Source: Aquamicrobium zhengzhouense (GTDB taxonomy: Bacteria > Pseudomonadota > Alphaproteobacteria > Rhizobiales > Rhizobiaceae). Taken from it: DNA of 64,000 nt. The stretch spans positions 550,707 through 614,706 of the forward strand of contig NZ_JADGMQ010000001.1 in NCBI RefSeq assembly GCF_016124105.1. The letters are read 5' to 3'. The notes beneath the pieces were generated by a model that saw nothing but the letters and a program-made list of their open reading frames with translations, had not been told where the DNA came from and searched no databases. Each line of letters starts with the position of its first letter. The first letter of the stretch is position 1. Below are positions 7,771-18,738 of the stretch, one piece after another. A program made the position numbers and the translations under genes.

Positions 7771-10077
7771 ATGAACACCGATACAAAAACAAAATCATCC
7801 GATCTTGAAGAAGGTGCGCTGTTTTATCACCGCTACCCTTCACCCGGAAAACTGGAAATTCAAGCAACGAAGCCGCTGGGAAACCAGCGCGATCTTGCCC
7901 TGGCCTACTCGCCTGGCGTGGCTGCCCCCTGCTTGGCGATCAAGGATGATCCTGCTGCCGCTGCGCTCTACACCTCCCGTTCCAACCTTGTCGGCGTCAT
8001 CTCCAACGGCACGGCTGTTCTGGGGCTCGGCAATATCGGTGCCCTCGCCTCAAAGCCGGTAATGGAGGGCAAGGCGGTCCTGTTCAAGAAATTCGCCGGT
8101 ATCGATGTCTTCGATATCGAGATGGATGCGCCGGAGATCGAGCAGATGGTCGAGACGATCGCGGCGCTGGAGCCGACGTTCGGAGGCATCAATCTCGAAG
8201 ACATCAAGGCTCCCGAATGCTTCGAAGTCGAGGAACGCCTAAAGCAGCGGATGAAGATCCCCGTGTTCCATGATGACCAGCATGGGACGGCGATCATCGT
8301 CGCGGCAGCTGTCATCAACGCGCTGGAGCTTGCCGGCAAGTCGATCGAAAACGTCAAGATCGTCTCTTCGGGTGCCGGCGCTGCCGCTCTCGCTTGCCTC
8401 AATCTCCTGGTCTCGCTGGGCGCGAACCGTGACAACATCTGGGTTACCGATCGACATGGCGTGGCCTACAAGGGTCGCACCGAGGAGATGGACCGCTGGA
8501 AGGACGTTTACGTCAAGGATACAAATGCACGCACGCTTGAGGATGTAATCGGCGGCGCTGACGTTTTCCTGGGGCTGTCAGCAGCAGGCGTACTGAAGCC
8601 CGAATTTCTTCAGCACATGGCGGAAAAGCCGCTGATCCTTGCGCTCGCCAATCCGACCCCGGAGATAATGCCGGAGCTTGCACGTGAAGCACGTCCCGAC
8701 GCGATGATCTGCACCGGACGCTCAGACTACCCCAACCAGGTCAACAACGTCCTTTGCTTCCCTTACATCTTCCGTGGTGCGCTTGATGTCGGCGCCACCT
8801 CCATCAATGAAGAGATGAAGATGGCGGCCGTGCGTGCGATCGCTGCGCTTGCTCGGGAAGAACCATCGGAAGTTGCAGCACTCGCATATTCGGGCGAGAC
8901 CCCAATATTTGGGCCCGAGTTCCTCATTCCATCCCCATTTGACCCGCGCCTGATCCTGCGCATTGCGCCTGCAGTCGCGCGTGCAGCCTGCGAGACGGGT
9001 GTAGCGCTTCGCCCCATTGAGGATTGGCAGGCCTACGTCGACAGGCTGTCCCGCTTCGTCTTCCGCTCGGGCCTGATCATGAAACCCGTGTTCTCTGTTG
9101 CGCGTAACGCCAGCAAAGATCGGGTCATCTATGCCGATGGTGAGGACGAGCGCGTCTTGCGCGCGGCTCAAGTGGTACTTGAGGAGGGCATTGCGCGCCC
9201 GACCCTTATCGGCCGCCCGAGCGTCATCGACGTCCGTCTCCAGCGCTACGGCCTGAAGATCCGAGCCGGCAAGGATTTCGACGTCGTAAATCCCGAGGAC
9301 GATCCGCGTTACCGTGATTATGTCGATTTGCTGATCCAGGTGGCTGGACGACGGGGTGTGACGCCTGAAGCGGCGCGCACCATGGTCCGCACCAACAACA
9401 CTGTCATCGCTGCACTCGCCATGTTGCGCGATGAGGCTGACGCGATGATCTGTGGCCTGGAAGGCCGGTTCGAACGCCACCTGCGGAACGTGGACCTGAT
9501 CATTGGCCGGCGTGCAGGCGTCCACAGACTATCTGCGCTGTCTATGCTGATCGCGCAACGTGGTGTCTCGTTCTACACCGACCCTTACGTCGACCTTGAC
9601 CCGACGGCGCAGCAAATTGCGGAGATGACCATTCTCGCGGCCGAAGAAATTCGGCGTTTCGGCATATCGCCGAAGGCAGCACTATTGTCTCACTCGAACT
9701 TCGGTTCGCGCGATTCGAAAAGCGCATTGAAGATGCGGGAAGCCGCAGCACTGCTTCGGGAACTCGTGCCGGAACTTGAAGCGGACGGAGAGATGCATGG
9801 CGATTCCGCCATCCTGCCTTCGTTGCGCAAGCGTATCCTGCCGCACTCGAACCTTGAGGGAGAAGCTAATCTGCTCGTCTTCCCAAATCTCGATGCCGCG
9901 AACATCACGCTGACAACTGTCAAGGCGATGACGGACGCGCTGCACGTGGGGCCGATCCTGCTCGGCACCGCGCATCCCGCGCATATTTTGACGCCATCCG
10001 TAACCTCCCGCGGTGTGGTCAACATGACGGCGCTCGCGGTCGTTCAGGCAAGCTCAGCCAAAACAGCCACCAGCTAA
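7771..10077 (+). CDS. maeB: NADP-type malic enzyme with C-terminal phosphotransacetylase-like domain
   Basis: A 768-residue protein of the long bacterial malic enzyme class (oxidative decarboxylation of malate to pyruvate). Residues about 1-430 carry the malic domain: catalytic Tyr in [10 protein letters not shown], Lys in FKKFAG, metal-binding DIEMDAPE and the nucleotide motif SSGAGAAAL. Residues about 445-768 form the phosphate acetyl/butyryl-transferase-like module found in MaeB and in rhizobial DME and TME. Cofactor preference (NAD or NADP) cannot be told by eye. It appears monocistronic, between a hairpin at 7692 and another at 10090. Rhizobia often need a DME-type enzyme for growth on dicarboxylates. 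Confidence 0.93.
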   Translation: MNTDTKTKSSDLEEGALFYHRYPSPGKLEIQATKPLGNQRDLALAYSPGVAAPCLAIKDDPAAAALYTSRSNLVGVISNGTAVLGLGNIGALASKPVMEGKAVLFKKFAGIDVFDIEMDAPEIEQMVETIAALEPTFGGINLEDIKAPECFEVEERLKQRMKIPVFHDDQHGTAIIVAAAVINALELAGKSIENVKIVSSGAGAAALACLNLLVSLGANRDNIWVTDRHGVAYKGRTEEMDRWKDVYVKDTNARTLEDVIGGADVFLGLSAAGVLKPEFLQHMAEKPLILALANPTPEIMPELAREARPDAMICTGRSDYPNQVNNVLCFPYIFRGALDVGATSINEEMKMAAVRAIAALAREEPSEVAALAYSGETPIFGPEFLIPSPFDPRLILRIAPAVARAACETGVALRPIEDWQAYVDRLSRFVFRSGLIMKPVFSVARNASKDRVIYADGEDERVLRAAQVVLEEGIARPTLIGRPSVIDVRLQRYGLKIRAGKDFDVVNPEDDPRYRDYVDLLIQVAGRRGVTPEAARTMVRTNNTVIAALAMLRDEADAMICGLEGRFERHLRNVDLIIGRRAGVHRLSALSMLIAQRGVSFYTDPYVDLDPTAQQIAEMTILAAEEIRRFGISPKAALLSHSNFGSRDSKSALKMREAAALLRELVPELEADGEMHGDSAILPSLRKRILPHSNLEGEANLLVFPNLDAANITLTTVKAMTDALHVGPILLGTAHPAHILTPSVTSRGVVNMTALAVVQASSAKTATS

Positions 10078-10089
10078 ACTCTGGTTTAA

Positions 10090-10126
10090 CCGCCCCATGT
10101 CATTCTATCCGGATGGTATGGGGCGG
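10090..10126 (+). terminator. Hairpin after maeB overlapping the next gene's start
   Basis: CCGCCCCAT at 10090-10098 pairs with ATGGGGCGG at 10118-10126, a 9-bp GC-rich stem without a clear T-run. It sits 12 bp after the malic enzyme stop and contains the first in-frame ATG (10113) of the following gene, so it may affect both genes. Confidence 0.5.
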
Positions 10127-11159
10127 AATTTACAAAGACAAATACTGCAGAAAAACGCGGCAGGTGCTCGCAGTCGCGGCCCTTTGCTTCGCCCTTCCCC
10201 CAACGCTGCAATCTGCGGCGGCAAGTAATCTGTGTCGGCAGCTCGAAGCTCAACTCGCGTCGCTGTCGACTGCGTCGCGTCCATCCTCCTCTTCCCAGAT
10301 TCGCAAGTACGATGCTGCCATTGCTCGGCAGCAGGAACAAATGCGGAAAGCCAGGGACCAACTTTCCAGCAGCGGTTGCGACGGTGTTCTGGGTGGCGTC
10401 ACCCGACGATGCACAGACATCCGAGGCGCTCTCACGCGTATGGAGATGAACCTTGCGGAGCTACAAAGAACGCGGGCTTCTCTTGGCGGGTCCAACAGTC
10501 GTCAGGAACGCAACCGGGTCCTGAAACAGGTGCAGGATCACGGCTGTCGCAGCACGTCCAGCAGACTCGCTACAGGGCCGAAAGTGCGTGACAATGAAGC
10601 GGGGCAGCCGAAAACGCAGCCTGGCCAACCGTCTCAACGCGCCGGTTCGTCGAATAACCCGAAGGGAAATCTGCGCACGATGTGCGTACGAACCTGTGAT
10701 GGCTATTTTTTCCCGATCTCATGGTCGGTATCGGCAAGGGCCTTCGACCGCGATACATTCCTGTGCGCGAATATGTGCCCCGGAGTGGAAGTCGAACTCT
10801 ACTATCATCGCGTGCCACATGAAGAGTCCGACCGGATGGTTTCCGCAGCAACCGGCTTGCCCTACACACAGATGCCCTTCGCCTTCCGATACAAACGACC
10901 ACAGTTGGAAACAAGAGCCGAATGTTCATGTGGGCGCCCAGCTGCGAGCGCTGCTACAGGCGGATACACAATCATTGGCGGCAGCTATGGAGCAAGCGAC
11001 ACCCTGAGTGAACTCAAGGGATCGGTGATTGCGTTTGGCTCGCCCAAGCTTCACCATCAACCCTCTGAGCGCGCCGGGGAGCCTGTCCTCCCGGCGATGC
11101 CCACAGTTGAGGAACGGACTATCCGGGTCGTCGGGCCAGAGTTTCTTCCCGACCAATGA
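10113..11159 (+). CDS. DUF2865 domain-containing exported protein
   Basis: A 348-residue protein. The N-terminus has basic residues (KTRQ) followed by a hydrophobic stretch and an AAA-type cleavage region near residue 37, so export is likely. Residues about 38-130 are helical and Gln/Arg-rich with a predicted coiled coil. Residues about 185-280 hold the Cys-rich signature [16 protein letters not shown] and CANMCPG of DUF2865, a family common in Rhizobiales with unknown function. The start is uncertain because the ATG at 10113 lies in a hairpin. The 3' end overlaps the convergent gltX by about 40 bp. Confidence 0.8.
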   Translation: MVWGGIYKDKYCRKTRQVLAVAALCFALPPTLQSAAASNLCRQLEAQLASLSTASRPSSSSQIRKYDAAIARQQEQMRKARDQLSSSGCDGVLGGVTRRCTDIRGALTRMEMNLAELQRTRASLGGSNSRQERNRVLKQVQDHGCRSTSSRLATGPKVRDNEAGQPKTQPGQPSQRAGSSNNPKGNLRTMCVRTCDGYFFPISWSVSARAFDRDTFLCANMCPGVEVELYYHRVPHEESDRMVSAATGLPYTQMPFAFRYKRPQLETRAECSCGRPAASAATGGYTIIGGSYGASDTLSELKGSVIAFGSPKLHHQPSERAGEPVLPAMPTVEERTIRVVGPEFLPDQ

Positions 11160-12492
11160 TTGGCAAGAGATCTGCAAGCTCAGGGCCTCGGTCGAGACCG
11201 GTAAGAGCGAGGCGCAGTGGCATGAAAAGCTGCTTGCCTTTTCTTCCGGTCTGCTCCTTCAGGCGATCCGTCCAGATTTTCCAGGTCATTCCATCCCAAG
11301 GTTCGGACGGGAGATGATCAAAAGCGACCCTCAGGAATGATCCGTCCGCCTCATCAAATTCCACCTTCCGCGGCCCCTCAGTTACGATCTGCCACCATGA
11401 GGCACAATCCGCGAGTTTCTCGATGTTCGCGCGTACTGCAAGCCAGAACGGCTCCGCCTTCGGGCCAGTGATGCCAAAGCCATGGAGGCGCTGATCGACG
11501 TCAGCAAACGGCGTAGCGTGCAACAAAACCTTGTTGAGCGCGACAAGCTCGGTGGGATCAAACTTCGAAGCAGACTTGGACGTCGCCTTCGGCTCGAAAC
11601 GCTCGGCCAATTCTTCAAGGGAGCGCACCGCGGTAACGGACTCGGATGTTCCGATCAGAACGGCGAGCGAGGCGACTGCCATCGGCTCGATACCGTCTTC
11701 GGCCAGACTGCGAATCGACAATGCGCCCGAGCGCTTGGAGAGCCCCTCACCGTCCGCAGTTGTAAGCAGATTGTGATGCCCAAACGCCGGAGGCTCGGCA
11801 TCAAGCGCGCGGAAAAGCGCGATCTGAACGCCCGTATTTGCAACGTGGTCATCGCCGCGGATCACATGGCTGATACCAAGATCGATGTCATCGACCACTG
11901 ACGGCAAGGTGTAGGGATAGGTACCATCCTCACGCACCAGAACCGGATCGGACATGGACGAAAGATCTACCGTCTGCGGCCCGCGCACCACATCATCCCA
12001 GACGATCTCGGTCCGCTGCGTTTCGAACGGATTGTCAGTGAAGTTTGGTAGCAGGTAACGCCAGTGAGGCCGCCGCCCCTCTGCCTCGTAAGCTGCCTTC
12101 TGTTCGTCCGTCAGCTTCAGTGCCTCGCGACCGTACACAGGCGGCAGCTTTCGGGACAATCTCAGCCGGCGTCGACGTTCAAGCTCCTCAGCTGTTTCCC
12201 AGCACTGGTACAGAAGCCCCGCTCCCTTCAAGCGTTCGACCGCGGCAGCGTAGGTGTCAAAGCGTGCGGACTGGTGAGCAATCACATCCGGATGGATACC
12301 GAGCCAGTGCAGGTCTCTCTGGATCTGGTCTGCATATTCCTGCTTGGAGCGTGCCGCATCCGTGTCGTCAAAACGAAGGATGAAGCGGCCCTGGTGCTTC
12401 AAGGCGAACAGCCAGTTGAACAGCGCTGTGCGGGCGTTGCCGATATGGATGTGGCCGGTCGGCGACGGGGCAAATCGAACTGTTACGGTCAT
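11119..12492 (-). CDS. gltX: Glutamyl-tRNA synthetase (GluRS, one of two types in alphaproteobacteria)
   Basis: A 457-residue class I aminoacyl-tRNA synthetase. The HIGH motif appears as HIGN within [14 protein letters not shown] (about 10-23) and the KMSKS motif as GLSKRSG (about 254-260). The catalytic domain is the discriminating GlxRS type, and the C-terminal anticodon-binding region is shorter than in GltX1. Alphaproteobacteria commonly have two gltX genes, one able to charge tRNA-Gln for the amidotransferase route; which this is cannot be decided here. It lies 30 bp downstream of nadE on the same strand and overlaps the DUF2865 gene tail to tail. Confidence 0.95.
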   Translation of the reverse strand: MTVTVRFAPSPTGHIHIGNARTALFNWLFALKHQGRFILRFDDTDAARSKQEYADQIQRDLHWLGIHPDVIAHQSARFDTYAAAVERLKGAGLLYQCWETAEELERRRRLRLSRKLPPVYGREALKLTDEQKAAYEAEGRRPHWRYLLPNFTDNPFETQRTEIVWDDVVRGPQTVDLSSMSDPVLVREDGTYPYTLPSVVDDIDLGISHVIRGDDHVANTGVQIALFRALDAEPPAFGHHNLLTTADGEGLSKRSGALSIRSLAEDGIEPMAVASLAVLIGTSESVTAVRSLEELAERFEPKATSKSASKFDPTELVALNKVLLHATPFADVDQRLHGFGITGPKAEPFWLAVRANIEKLADCASWWQIVTEGPRKVEFDEADGSFLRVAFDHLPSEPWDGMTWKIWTDRLKEQTGRKGKQLFMPLRLALTGLDRGPELADLLPIIGREETLARRPG

Positions 12493-12522
12493 CTCAAAGT
12501 ACTTTTAAAAACGCGCGCCCCG

Positions 12523-14202
12523 TCAGGTACGGTCGCGGAACTTGTTTGTGATCGGATAGCGTCGATCGCGTCCGAAATTCTTTTTCGTGATCTTCACGCC
12601 CGGGGCGGCCTGCCGTCTTTTATACTCTGCAATGTAGAGCAGATGTTCGATCCTGTGCACCAAGTCTCGATCATGTCCCCGCGCGACAATATCATCGACG
12701 GACATCTCTCCTTCTACGAGGCATTCGAGAATTTCATCAAGGACCGGATAGGGCGGGAGCGAATCCTGATCGGTCTGGCCGGGGCGCAATTCCGCTGATG
12801 GCGGCTTGTCGATAATGTTCTGCGGTATGACTATCCCTCCACCACCGAGCGCTCCGGCCGGAAGGTTTTCATTGCGCCACCGCGAAAGCGCGTAGACCTG
12901 CATCTTGTAGAGGTCCTTGATCGGGTTGAAGCCCCCGTTCATGTCACCGTAGAGCGTCGCGTAACCAACCGACATTTCGCTCTTGTTACCGGTCGTGACC
13001 ACCATCGAGCCAAACTTGTTCGAGATAGCCATCAGGATCGTGCCACGGGCACGGCTCTGAAGGTTCTCTTCCGTGATCCCTTCATCCGTTCCCTCGAAGG
13101 TATCAGCGAGCGCCGACATGAAACCATCGACCGGCGCGAAGATTGGTACGATATCGTAGCGGACTCCAAGCGCGTTTGCGCAGTCCTGCGCATCTTTCAG
13201 GGACTCATCTGACGTGTAGCGATAGGGCATCATCACGCATCGGACCCGCTCTGCACCCAATGCGTCAACCGCAAGCGCGGCACAGATTGCCGAGTCGAGC
13301 CCGCCGGAAAGCCCCAGAACCACATTCTTGAAGCCGTTTTTGTTCACGTAGTCTCGCAGACCCAACATGCAGGCGCGGTAGTCCGCCTCCTCAGTCTCGG
13401 GGGTCGAAACTACGCTTCCCGGGACGCAGCGCCAGCCGTCGTCGCCGCGCTCCCACCTCGTCAACTCGCAGCCGCTCTCAAATTCCGGCATTTGTAAAGC
13501 GAGTGTGTGGTCGGCGTTCAACGCGAATGATGCACCATCAAAAACCAGCTCGTCCTGTCCTCCAACCATGTTGGCGTAGAGGATTGGCAGACCCGTCTCG
13601 ATCACCTGCTTCAGAACAATCTGGTGGCGAACGTCCAGTTTGCCGCGATGGTATGGAGAACCGTTGGCTACCAGAAGTATCTCGGCGCCGCTCTCGGCCA
13701 GCGTCTCGCAGACACCGTGCTCACCCCAGACGTCCTCGCAAATGGGCAGCCCGATGCGCACGCCCCGGAAATTGACAGGTCCCGGTATATCCGGACCCGC
13801 AACGAATACGCGCTTTTCATCAAACTCCCCGTAATTAGGGAGGTCGATCTTGTGGCGCTCCGCAACGATCTTTCCACCGTCTAGGACCATGATCGAATTG
13901 TGCAGGCCACTCCTGCGGCGCACCGGCGTGCCGATAATGACGCCGGGGCCACCGTCAGCGGTTTCCGCCGCCAGTTCCTCAACTGCCCGCTCACAAGCGC
14001 TTGCGAAAGCAGGCTTGATCACCAAATCTTCGGGTGGATAGCCCGCGATGAAAAGCTCAGTGAAAAGTACGAGGTCGGCACCTTTTGATGCCGCCTCTGC
14101 TCTTGCCTGCCGCGCGAGAGCAAGATTGCCAGCAATATCGCCGACGATGGGGTTCAATTGCGCAACCGCAATTACCAGACTGTCAGGAGCACTATTGGTC
14201 AT
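12523..14202 (-). CDS. nadE: Glutamine-dependent NAD+ synthase
   Basis: A 559-residue two-domain enzyme that makes NAD from nicotinate adenine dinucleotide using glutamine. Residues about 9-260 are a nitrilase-type glutaminase with Glu49 (LFTELF), a Lys in EKRVF and the nucleophile Cys in LPICEDVW. Residues about 290-559 are the synthetase with the P-loop LSGGLDSA. ATG 14202 was chosen because the protein then begins just before the first nitrilase strand; an extension to 14244 is a poorer fit. The gene precedes gltX with a 30-bp gap, implying cotranscription. Confidence 0.93.
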   Translation of the reverse strand: MTNSAPDSLVIAVAQLNPIVGDIAGNLALARQARAEAASKGADLVLFTELFIAGYPPEDLVIKPAFASACERAVEELAAETADGGPGVIIGTPVRRRSGLHNSIMVLDGGKIVAERHKIDLPNYGEFDEKRVFVAGPDIPGPVNFRGVRIGLPICEDVWGEHGVCETLAESGAEILLVANGSPYHRGKLDVRHQIVLKQVIETGLPILYANMVGGQDELVFDGASFALNADHTLALQMPEFESGCELTRWERGDDGWRCVPGSVVSTPETEEADYRACMLGLRDYVNKNGFKNVVLGLSGGLDSAICAALAVDALGAERVRCVMMPYRYTSDESLKDAQDCANALGVRYDIVPIFAPVDGFMSALADTFEGTDEGITEENLQSRARGTILMAISNKFGSMVVTTGNKSEMSVGYATLYGDMNGGFNPIKDLYKMQVYALSRWRNENLPAGALGGGGIVIPQNIIDKPPSAELRPGQTDQDSLPPYPVLDEILECLVEGEMSVDDIVARGHDRDLVHRIEHLLYIAEYKRRQAAPGVKITKKNFGRDRRYPITNKFRDRT

Positions 14203-14309
14203 GCCCAAGCGTGTAGCGCGGCGCTGGCGATGCGGCAATGCCAATCGCGATCATCAGCCGCGTCGATGTAAAAACCTGACGCAGCTAATGAGAAGCTAGG
14301 TTAGGGCTC

Positions 14310-15107
14310 TCAGTGGAAGAGATACGAGTCCCACGCAAAGAAGCCGTACTGCTTTGACGAATGTGCACGCTCGATCCGCGGCTGATCTCCACCAGCCCCA
14401 TAAGCGAAAAAGATCGGCATCAAGTGCTCGTCCGTCGGGTGGTTTTCTGCCGGAAAAGGCGCTCGGTTCTTCCAATCCAGGATTGCGTCACGATCATTCT
14501 CGGCGAAGCGGTCTGCGAACCAGAGCGTGAATGCGTTCACCTTCTCCATCAGGGCGGGATCCGGAGCAGCGCTGCCACGCATGACCGGGAACAGAGCGCG
14601 CAGGTTGTGCGTGATATGCCCCGACCCAATCAGAAGAATTCCTTCGTCGCGCAAAGGCGCAAGCGCCTTGCCCAAAGCGTAGTGCCAGTGAGCATCACGG
14701 TCCGGATCAACGGATACCTGCACAACCGGAATATTTGCCTCAGGAAAAGCGAGCTTGAGGGGGGTCCAGGTTCCATGATCGAAGCCACGCTTCTCAACCG
14801 CCGAAGCAGGGATGCCTGCATCGTTCAGCATCTGCAGCACGCGCCCCGCGAGTTTGGGCTCGCCAGGTGCCGGGTACACCATTTCGTATAGCTCAGGGGC
14901 AAAGCCGCCGAAATCGTAAATCATCCCCGGATTGGGATCTGTCACGACCGTAGCACCCTGTGCCTCAAAGTGTGCCGAGACAATCACGATGGCTTTGGGT
15001 GCCGGAACTAGGCCTGAGATACCTTCAAGGTAATGACGAGCCGGAGTGTCGTCGATGACGATGTTCGGACCACCGTGTGAGATAAACAGACTGGGCATTG
15101 TCGACAT
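14310..15107 (-). CDS. DODA-type extradiol aromatic ring-opening dioxygenase (YgiD-like)
   Basis: A 265-residue LigB-superfamily protein. Iron ligands are recognisable: His in LFISHGGP (about 10), His in IVSAHFE (about 45), His in GSGHITHNLRA (about 170-176) and a late His. This fits the 4,5-DOPA dioxygenase/YgiD family. In bacteria the physiological substrate is usually unknown. ATG 15107 has an excellent site (AAAGGAG) about 8 nt upstream. It stands alone, about 100 bp from nadE, and is transcribed away from the DAHP synthase terminator. Confidence 0.85.
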   Translation of the reverse strand: MSTMPSLFISHGGPNIVIDDTPARHYLEGISGLVPAPKAIVIVSAHFEAQGATVVTDPNPGMIYDFGGFAPELYEMVYPAPGEPKLAGRVLQMLNDAGIPASAVEKRGFDHGTWTPLKLAFPEANIPVVQVSVDPDRDAHWHYALGKALAPLRDEGILLIGSGHITHNLRALFPVMRGSAAPDPALMEKVNAFTLWFADRFAENDRDAILDWKNRAPFPAENHPTDEHLMPIFFAYGAGGDQPRIERAHSSKQYGFFAWDSYLFH

Positions 15108-15215
15108 GGCGTGACTCCTTTCCTCCAATATAAGCAGGAGGCAAGCAGACGTCAGAGCACGAGTCCGCGACACATCGTTCGCTTTTACTGAACAGAAATT
15201 TCAGGAACGTTCAAC

Positions 15216-15244
15216 AAAAAAGGCGCGATCACTCGCGCCTTTTT
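15216..15244 (-). terminator. Intrinsic terminator of the DAHP synthase gene
   Basis: The stem AGGCGCGA (15221-15228) and TCGCGCCT (15233-15240) has loop TCAC and is flanked by A5 on the left and TTTT on the right. In the minus direction it gives a perfect 8-bp stem followed by a U-run, 16 bp after the stop at 15261. Confidence 0.85.
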
Positions 15245-15260
15245 CCGGAAATTGCACTCG

Positions 15261-16637
15261 TCAGGCGCTGATCGCCTTGGCCGGCTGGTCAGACTTTCCC
15301 TTCTTGAGAAGGTCTGCGACCAGAAATGCGAGCTCAACCGCCTGGTCTGCATTCAGACGCGGGTCGCAGTGTGTGTGGTAGCGGTCCGCCAGTTCATCGT
15401 CACGGATTGCGCGGGCTCCACCCGTGCACTCGGTCACGTTCTTGCCAGTCATTTCGACATGGATGCCGCCGGGATGCGAGCCTTCAGCGTGATGGACATC
15501 GAAGAACGACTGCACCTCGCCGAGGATGCGATCAAATGGGCGGGTCTTGTAGCCGGCGGCAGTGATCGTATTTCCGTGCATCGGATCACACGACCAGACC
15601 ACCTTTCGACCTTCCTTCTGCACAGCTCGTACCAGCTTCGGCAGATGATCGCCGACCTTCTCGGCACCAAAGCGCGCGATGAGCGTCAGACGGCCCGGTT
15701 CATTTTCCGGGTTCAGAAGGTCAATCAGCTGCAGCAATCCGTCAGGGGTCAACGAAGGACCGCACTTCAGGCCTAACGGGTTCTTGATGCCACGGCAATA
15801 TTCAATGTGCGCATGGTCCGGCTGGCGAGTACGATCACCGATCCAGATCATGTGGCCGGAAGTCGCGTACCAATCGCCCGAAGTGGAGTCGATGCGGGTC
15901 AGCGCTTCTTCGTACCCAAGCAGCAACGCTTCGTGGCTCGTGTAGAAATCCGTCTCGCGCAGAGCCGGATTGCTCTCGGCAGAAATTCCCACCGCCCGCA
16001 TGAAGTCGATGGTTTCGCTGATGCGATTGGCCAGTGCGCCGTACCGTTCGGCCTGCGGGCTGTCGGCAACAAACCCGAGCATCCACTTGTGAACGTTCTC
16101 AAGATTGGCGTATCCGCCCTGCGCGAATGCGCGAAGCAGATTCAGCGTCGCTGCCGATTGGCGGTAGGCCATTTCCTGACGCGCAGGATCCGGCATACGC
16201 GACTTTTCATCGAACTCGATGCCGTTGATGATGTCGCCACGGTAGCTAGGCAACGTCATGTCGCCCTTGGTCTCGGTATCCGAAGAGCGCGGCTTCGCGA
16301 ACTGTCCAGCGATACGGCCAACCTTCACGACCGGCTGCGCACCGGCATATGTGAGGACCACCGCCATCTGTAGAAAGACGCGAAAAAAGTCGCGGATATT
16401 ATCTGCGCCGTGCTCGGCGAAGCTTTCGGCGCAATCGCCGCCCTGCAGAAGGAAGGAGTCGCCGTTCGCGACTGCTGCAAGCTGTTTCTTCAGCTTGCGC
16501 GCCTCACCTGCAAATACAAGCGGCGGATAAGTCGAAAGCTGACGCTCCGTCTCGGCGAGCGCCGCAGCGTCCGGAAATGCCGGAACCTGGCTGATCGGCT
16601 TGCTTCTCCAAGAATTCGGGGACCATTTTGTAGTCAT
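15261..16637 (-). CDS. Class II 3-deoxy-7-phosphoheptulonate (DAHP) synthase
   Basis: A 458-residue type II DAHP synthase, the plant/Mycobacterium-like enzyme that condenses phosphoenolpyruvate with erythrose 4-phosphate as the first step of the shikimate pathway. Visible signatures are [11 protein letters not shown] (about 60-70), the metal and PEP region CDPMHGNT, and the late GGIHVEMTG segment. ATG 16637 begins [11 protein letters not shown], which matches the normal start of alphaproteobacterial homologues; a TTG at 16649 is also in frame. It stands alone, ending at a strong terminator, with gor upstream in the same orientation. Confidence 0.95.
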   Translation of the reverse strand: MTTKWSPNSWRSKPISQVPAFPDAAALAETERQLSTYPPLVFAGEARKLKKQLAAVANGDSFLLQGGDCAESFAEHGADNIRDFFRVFLQMAVVLTYAGAQPVVKVGRIAGQFAKPRSSDTETKGDMTLPSYRGDIINGIEFDEKSRMPDPARQEMAYRQSAATLNLLRAFAQGGYANLENVHKWMLGFVADSPQAERYGALANRISETIDFMRAVGISAESNPALRETDFYTSHEALLLGYEEALTRIDSTSGDWYATSGHMIWIGDRTRQPDHAHIEYCRGIKNPLGLKCGPSLTPDGLLQLIDLLNPENEPGRLTLIARFGAEKVGDHLPKLVRAVQKEGRKVVWSCDPMHGNTITAAGYKTRPFDRILGEVQSFFDVHHAEGSHPGGIHVEMTGKNVTECTGGARAIRDDELADRYHTHCDPRLNADQAVELAFLVADLLKKGKSDQPAKAISA

Positions 16638-16754
16638 GTCTGCATCCAAAACCGCAACCGGGCACGTCGCGCCCGCACCATTCCCTAGTTAATCTCGGGA
16701 CGCGGCTCCAATACACCAGACGAGACTGCTCGACCAGCCCTAGCTGCCCCTAGG

Positions 16755-18146
16755 CTAGCCGACGCGTTCTCCTTTTCGCACCAGATAGCTTGGCTGGTAC
16801 ATCGTCACCAATTCTTCCGCGGCGCTCGGATGCACAGCCATGGTCGCGTCAAAATCGTCCTTCGTGAGCTTGGCCTTGACGGCAATACCCAACAACTGCG
16901 CCATTTCTCCCGCGTCGACCCCCAAAATATGGGCGCCCAACACCCGCCGGGAAGCCGCATCCACGACGAGCTTCATGATCATCTTTTCCTGCCGGCCCGA
17001 CAGCGTGTGACGCATCGGTCGGAATTCCGCCCGGTAAATTTCAAGTGTATCGTACTGTTTTGCAGCTTCGTCTTCGCTCAGTCCGACAGTCCCAATCTCC
17101 GGCTGCGAGAACACGGCGGTTGGAATAGTCCCGTGATCGGGTGACGTCGGCTTGTTCCGATAGACGGTATCGATGAAGCACATCGCCTCGTGGATTGCGA
17201 CCGGCGTGAGCTGCACGCGATTGGTCACGTCGCCAAGAGCGTAGATACTTTCGACGTTGGTGCTGGAATAATCATCAACCAGGATTTCTCCCAGGGATCC
17301 AGTCTCAACCCCTGCCTTCTCCAGTCCCAGGCCTTCCGTGTTCGGTGTCCGGCCAACCGCAAGCATGACGGCGTCTACGACCTTAGATCCGCCGCCTGTC
17401 AGATTGACTTCCAACCCACCGTCATCGCGTTTCGTGATCCCGGTCGATGACGTCTGGGTTAGGACGGTGATACCCTTGTCGACCATGGCTTTATGCAACC
17501 CACGGCGCATGTCCATGTCAAAACGGCCCAAAATTTCGAGCCCGCGATACATAAGCGTCGTCTCGACGCCCAGGCCGTGGAAAATGTTGGCAAATTCGAC
17601 GGCAATATATCCACCACCCGCGATCAGAATCGACTTCGGCAACTCGTCGAGGTGAAAGGCTTCGTCCGACGTGATGGCGTATTCACTGCCGGGAAGCGCA
17701 TGATGCGGGTTAGGCCGTCCACCGGTCGCGATCAGAATGTGCCGTGCGGTGACCGTGCGGTCCTCGCTGACGATGCGGATGGTGTTCGGCCCCTCAAGGA
17801 CCGCTCTGCTTTCGATCAACTGCGCGCCAGCGTTTTCAAGCCCGCGGCGGTACAGCCCCTCAAGGCGAGCAATTTCATGATCCTTGTTGGCGAGAAGCGT
17901 CTTCCAGTCGAAGCTCGTCTCGCCAACCGTCCAACCGTATCCGGCCGCATCCTCAAAATGCTCCGGAAACTGCGAGGCATAGACGAAGAGTTTCTTCGGC
18001 ACGCAGCCACGAATGACGCACGTCCCTCCAAAACGGTATTCCTCGGCAATCGCAACGCGCTTGCCGAGCGAGGCCGCCACGCGGGCGGCTCGCACACCCC
18101 CGGAACCGCCGCCGATTACAAACAGGTCAAAGTCGAAATCGGACAT
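16755..18146 (-). CDS. gor: Glutathione-disulfide reductase
   Basis: A 463-residue pyridine nucleotide-disulfide oxidoreductase. It has an FAD motif GGGSGGVRAAR near residue 12, the redox centre GGTCVIRGCVPKK (about 41-53, the C-x4-C pair) and an NAD(P)H motif GGGYIAVEFA (about 175). The C-terminal dimer interface carries the His-Glu catalytic dyad in VHPSAAEE. It reduces glutathione disulfide in the cytoplasm. The gene follows rpiA and the DUF2059 gene on the minus strand, a common rhizobial order, with a 23-bp gap. Confidence 0.95.
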   Translation of the reverse strand: MSDFDFDLFVIGGGSGGVRAARVAASLGKRVAIAEEYRFGGTCVIRGCVPKKLFVYASQFPEHFEDAAGYGWTVGETSFDWKTLLANKDHEIARLEGLYRRGLENAGAQLIESRAVLEGPNTIRIVSEDRTVTARHILIATGGRPNPHHALPGSEYAITSDEAFHLDELPKSILIAGGGYIAVEFANIFHGLGVETTLMYRGLEILGRFDMDMRRGLHKAMVDKGITVLTQTSSTGITKRDDGGLEVNLTGGGSKVVDAVMLAVGRTPNTEGLGLEKAGVETGSLGEILVDDYSSTNVESIYALGDVTNRVQLTPVAIHEAMCFIDTVYRNKPTSPDHGTIPTAVFSQPEIGTVGLSEDEAAKQYDTLEIYRAEFRPMRHTLSGRQEKMIMKLVVDAASRRVLGAHILGVDAGEMAQLLGIAVKAKLTKDDFDATMAVHPSAAEELVTMYQPSYLVRKGERVG

Positions 18147-18169
18147 GCTATTCCGGTCCTGGCTAGAGA

Positions 18170-18715
18170 TTATTGCTGAGCCGGCGCGGCTTCGCCTTCA
18201 GCGTTGGCGTTGGAGTCAAAGCGCTTCTGGAGTTCAGCCGCGACCTGCTGTGCAAGATCCCGTGCAACACCATTCTGCCAGATCTCGGCCGCGCGGTAGA
18301 CTTCCCGCATGACGATTGCCCCATCGGAGATGAGCTTCTTGCCGGTCTCGGACTCGTAAAAGGCCGCGATCTCATTGAGTTGCGCTTCCGAAAACACCCG
18401 GGCGTAAGCAAGGCCCGCTTCCCGCTCGAGGTCGCCACGGCGGGCAGCAAGCGAAAGTGCGGTCTGATCCACCACCGAAATGATGTCCGCCTGCATGTCA
18501 GGGTTCTTCTGGATCAGCTCGGTCTTCAGCGCCTGCGCAGCCTGCGGCAGGATCACGTCGAATTCAGCCGTGGCGCCAAGAGCCGAAATGGCTGTGCGAG
18601 CAGCCGAGAGATGGCTGTCGGAAATATCCTGCGCGAAGCTTGGCTGCGAAACAGCCAACAGTGCGAGCGCACCTGCAAGCGCACCTAGACGGCGGGAACC
18701 TTTGACGATTTTCAT
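18170..18715 (-). CDS. DUF2059 domain-containing exported protein
   Basis: A 181-residue protein with a clear Sec signal (basic start, hydrophobic stretch about 10-22, SFAQ cleavage site). The mature part contains the DUF2059 region with the typical phrase FSEAQLNEIAAFYESETGKK (about 105-124) and an Ala/Glu/Gln-rich tail. Function is unknown across the family. ATG 18715 gives the most normal signal peptide; an upstream ATG at 18742 overlaps the rpiA stop as ATGA and would add nine residues. It lies between rpiA and gor, probably in one operon. Confidence 0.85.
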   Translation of the reverse strand: MKIVKGSRRLGALAGALALLAVSQPSFAQDISDSHLSAARTAISALGATAEFDVILPQAAQALKTELIQKNPDMQADIISVVDQTALSLAARRGDLEREAGLAYARVFSEAQLNEIAAFYESETGKKLISDGAIVMREVYRAAEIWQNGVARDLAQQVAAELQKRFDSNANAEGEAAPAQQ

Positions 18716-18738
18716 GATGGAGGTAACTCCCTTTGAGT

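Noticed and set aside
8722-9525. 267-codon open frame antisense to malic enzyme
   Set aside because: It lies wholly inside maeB and has no recognised features.
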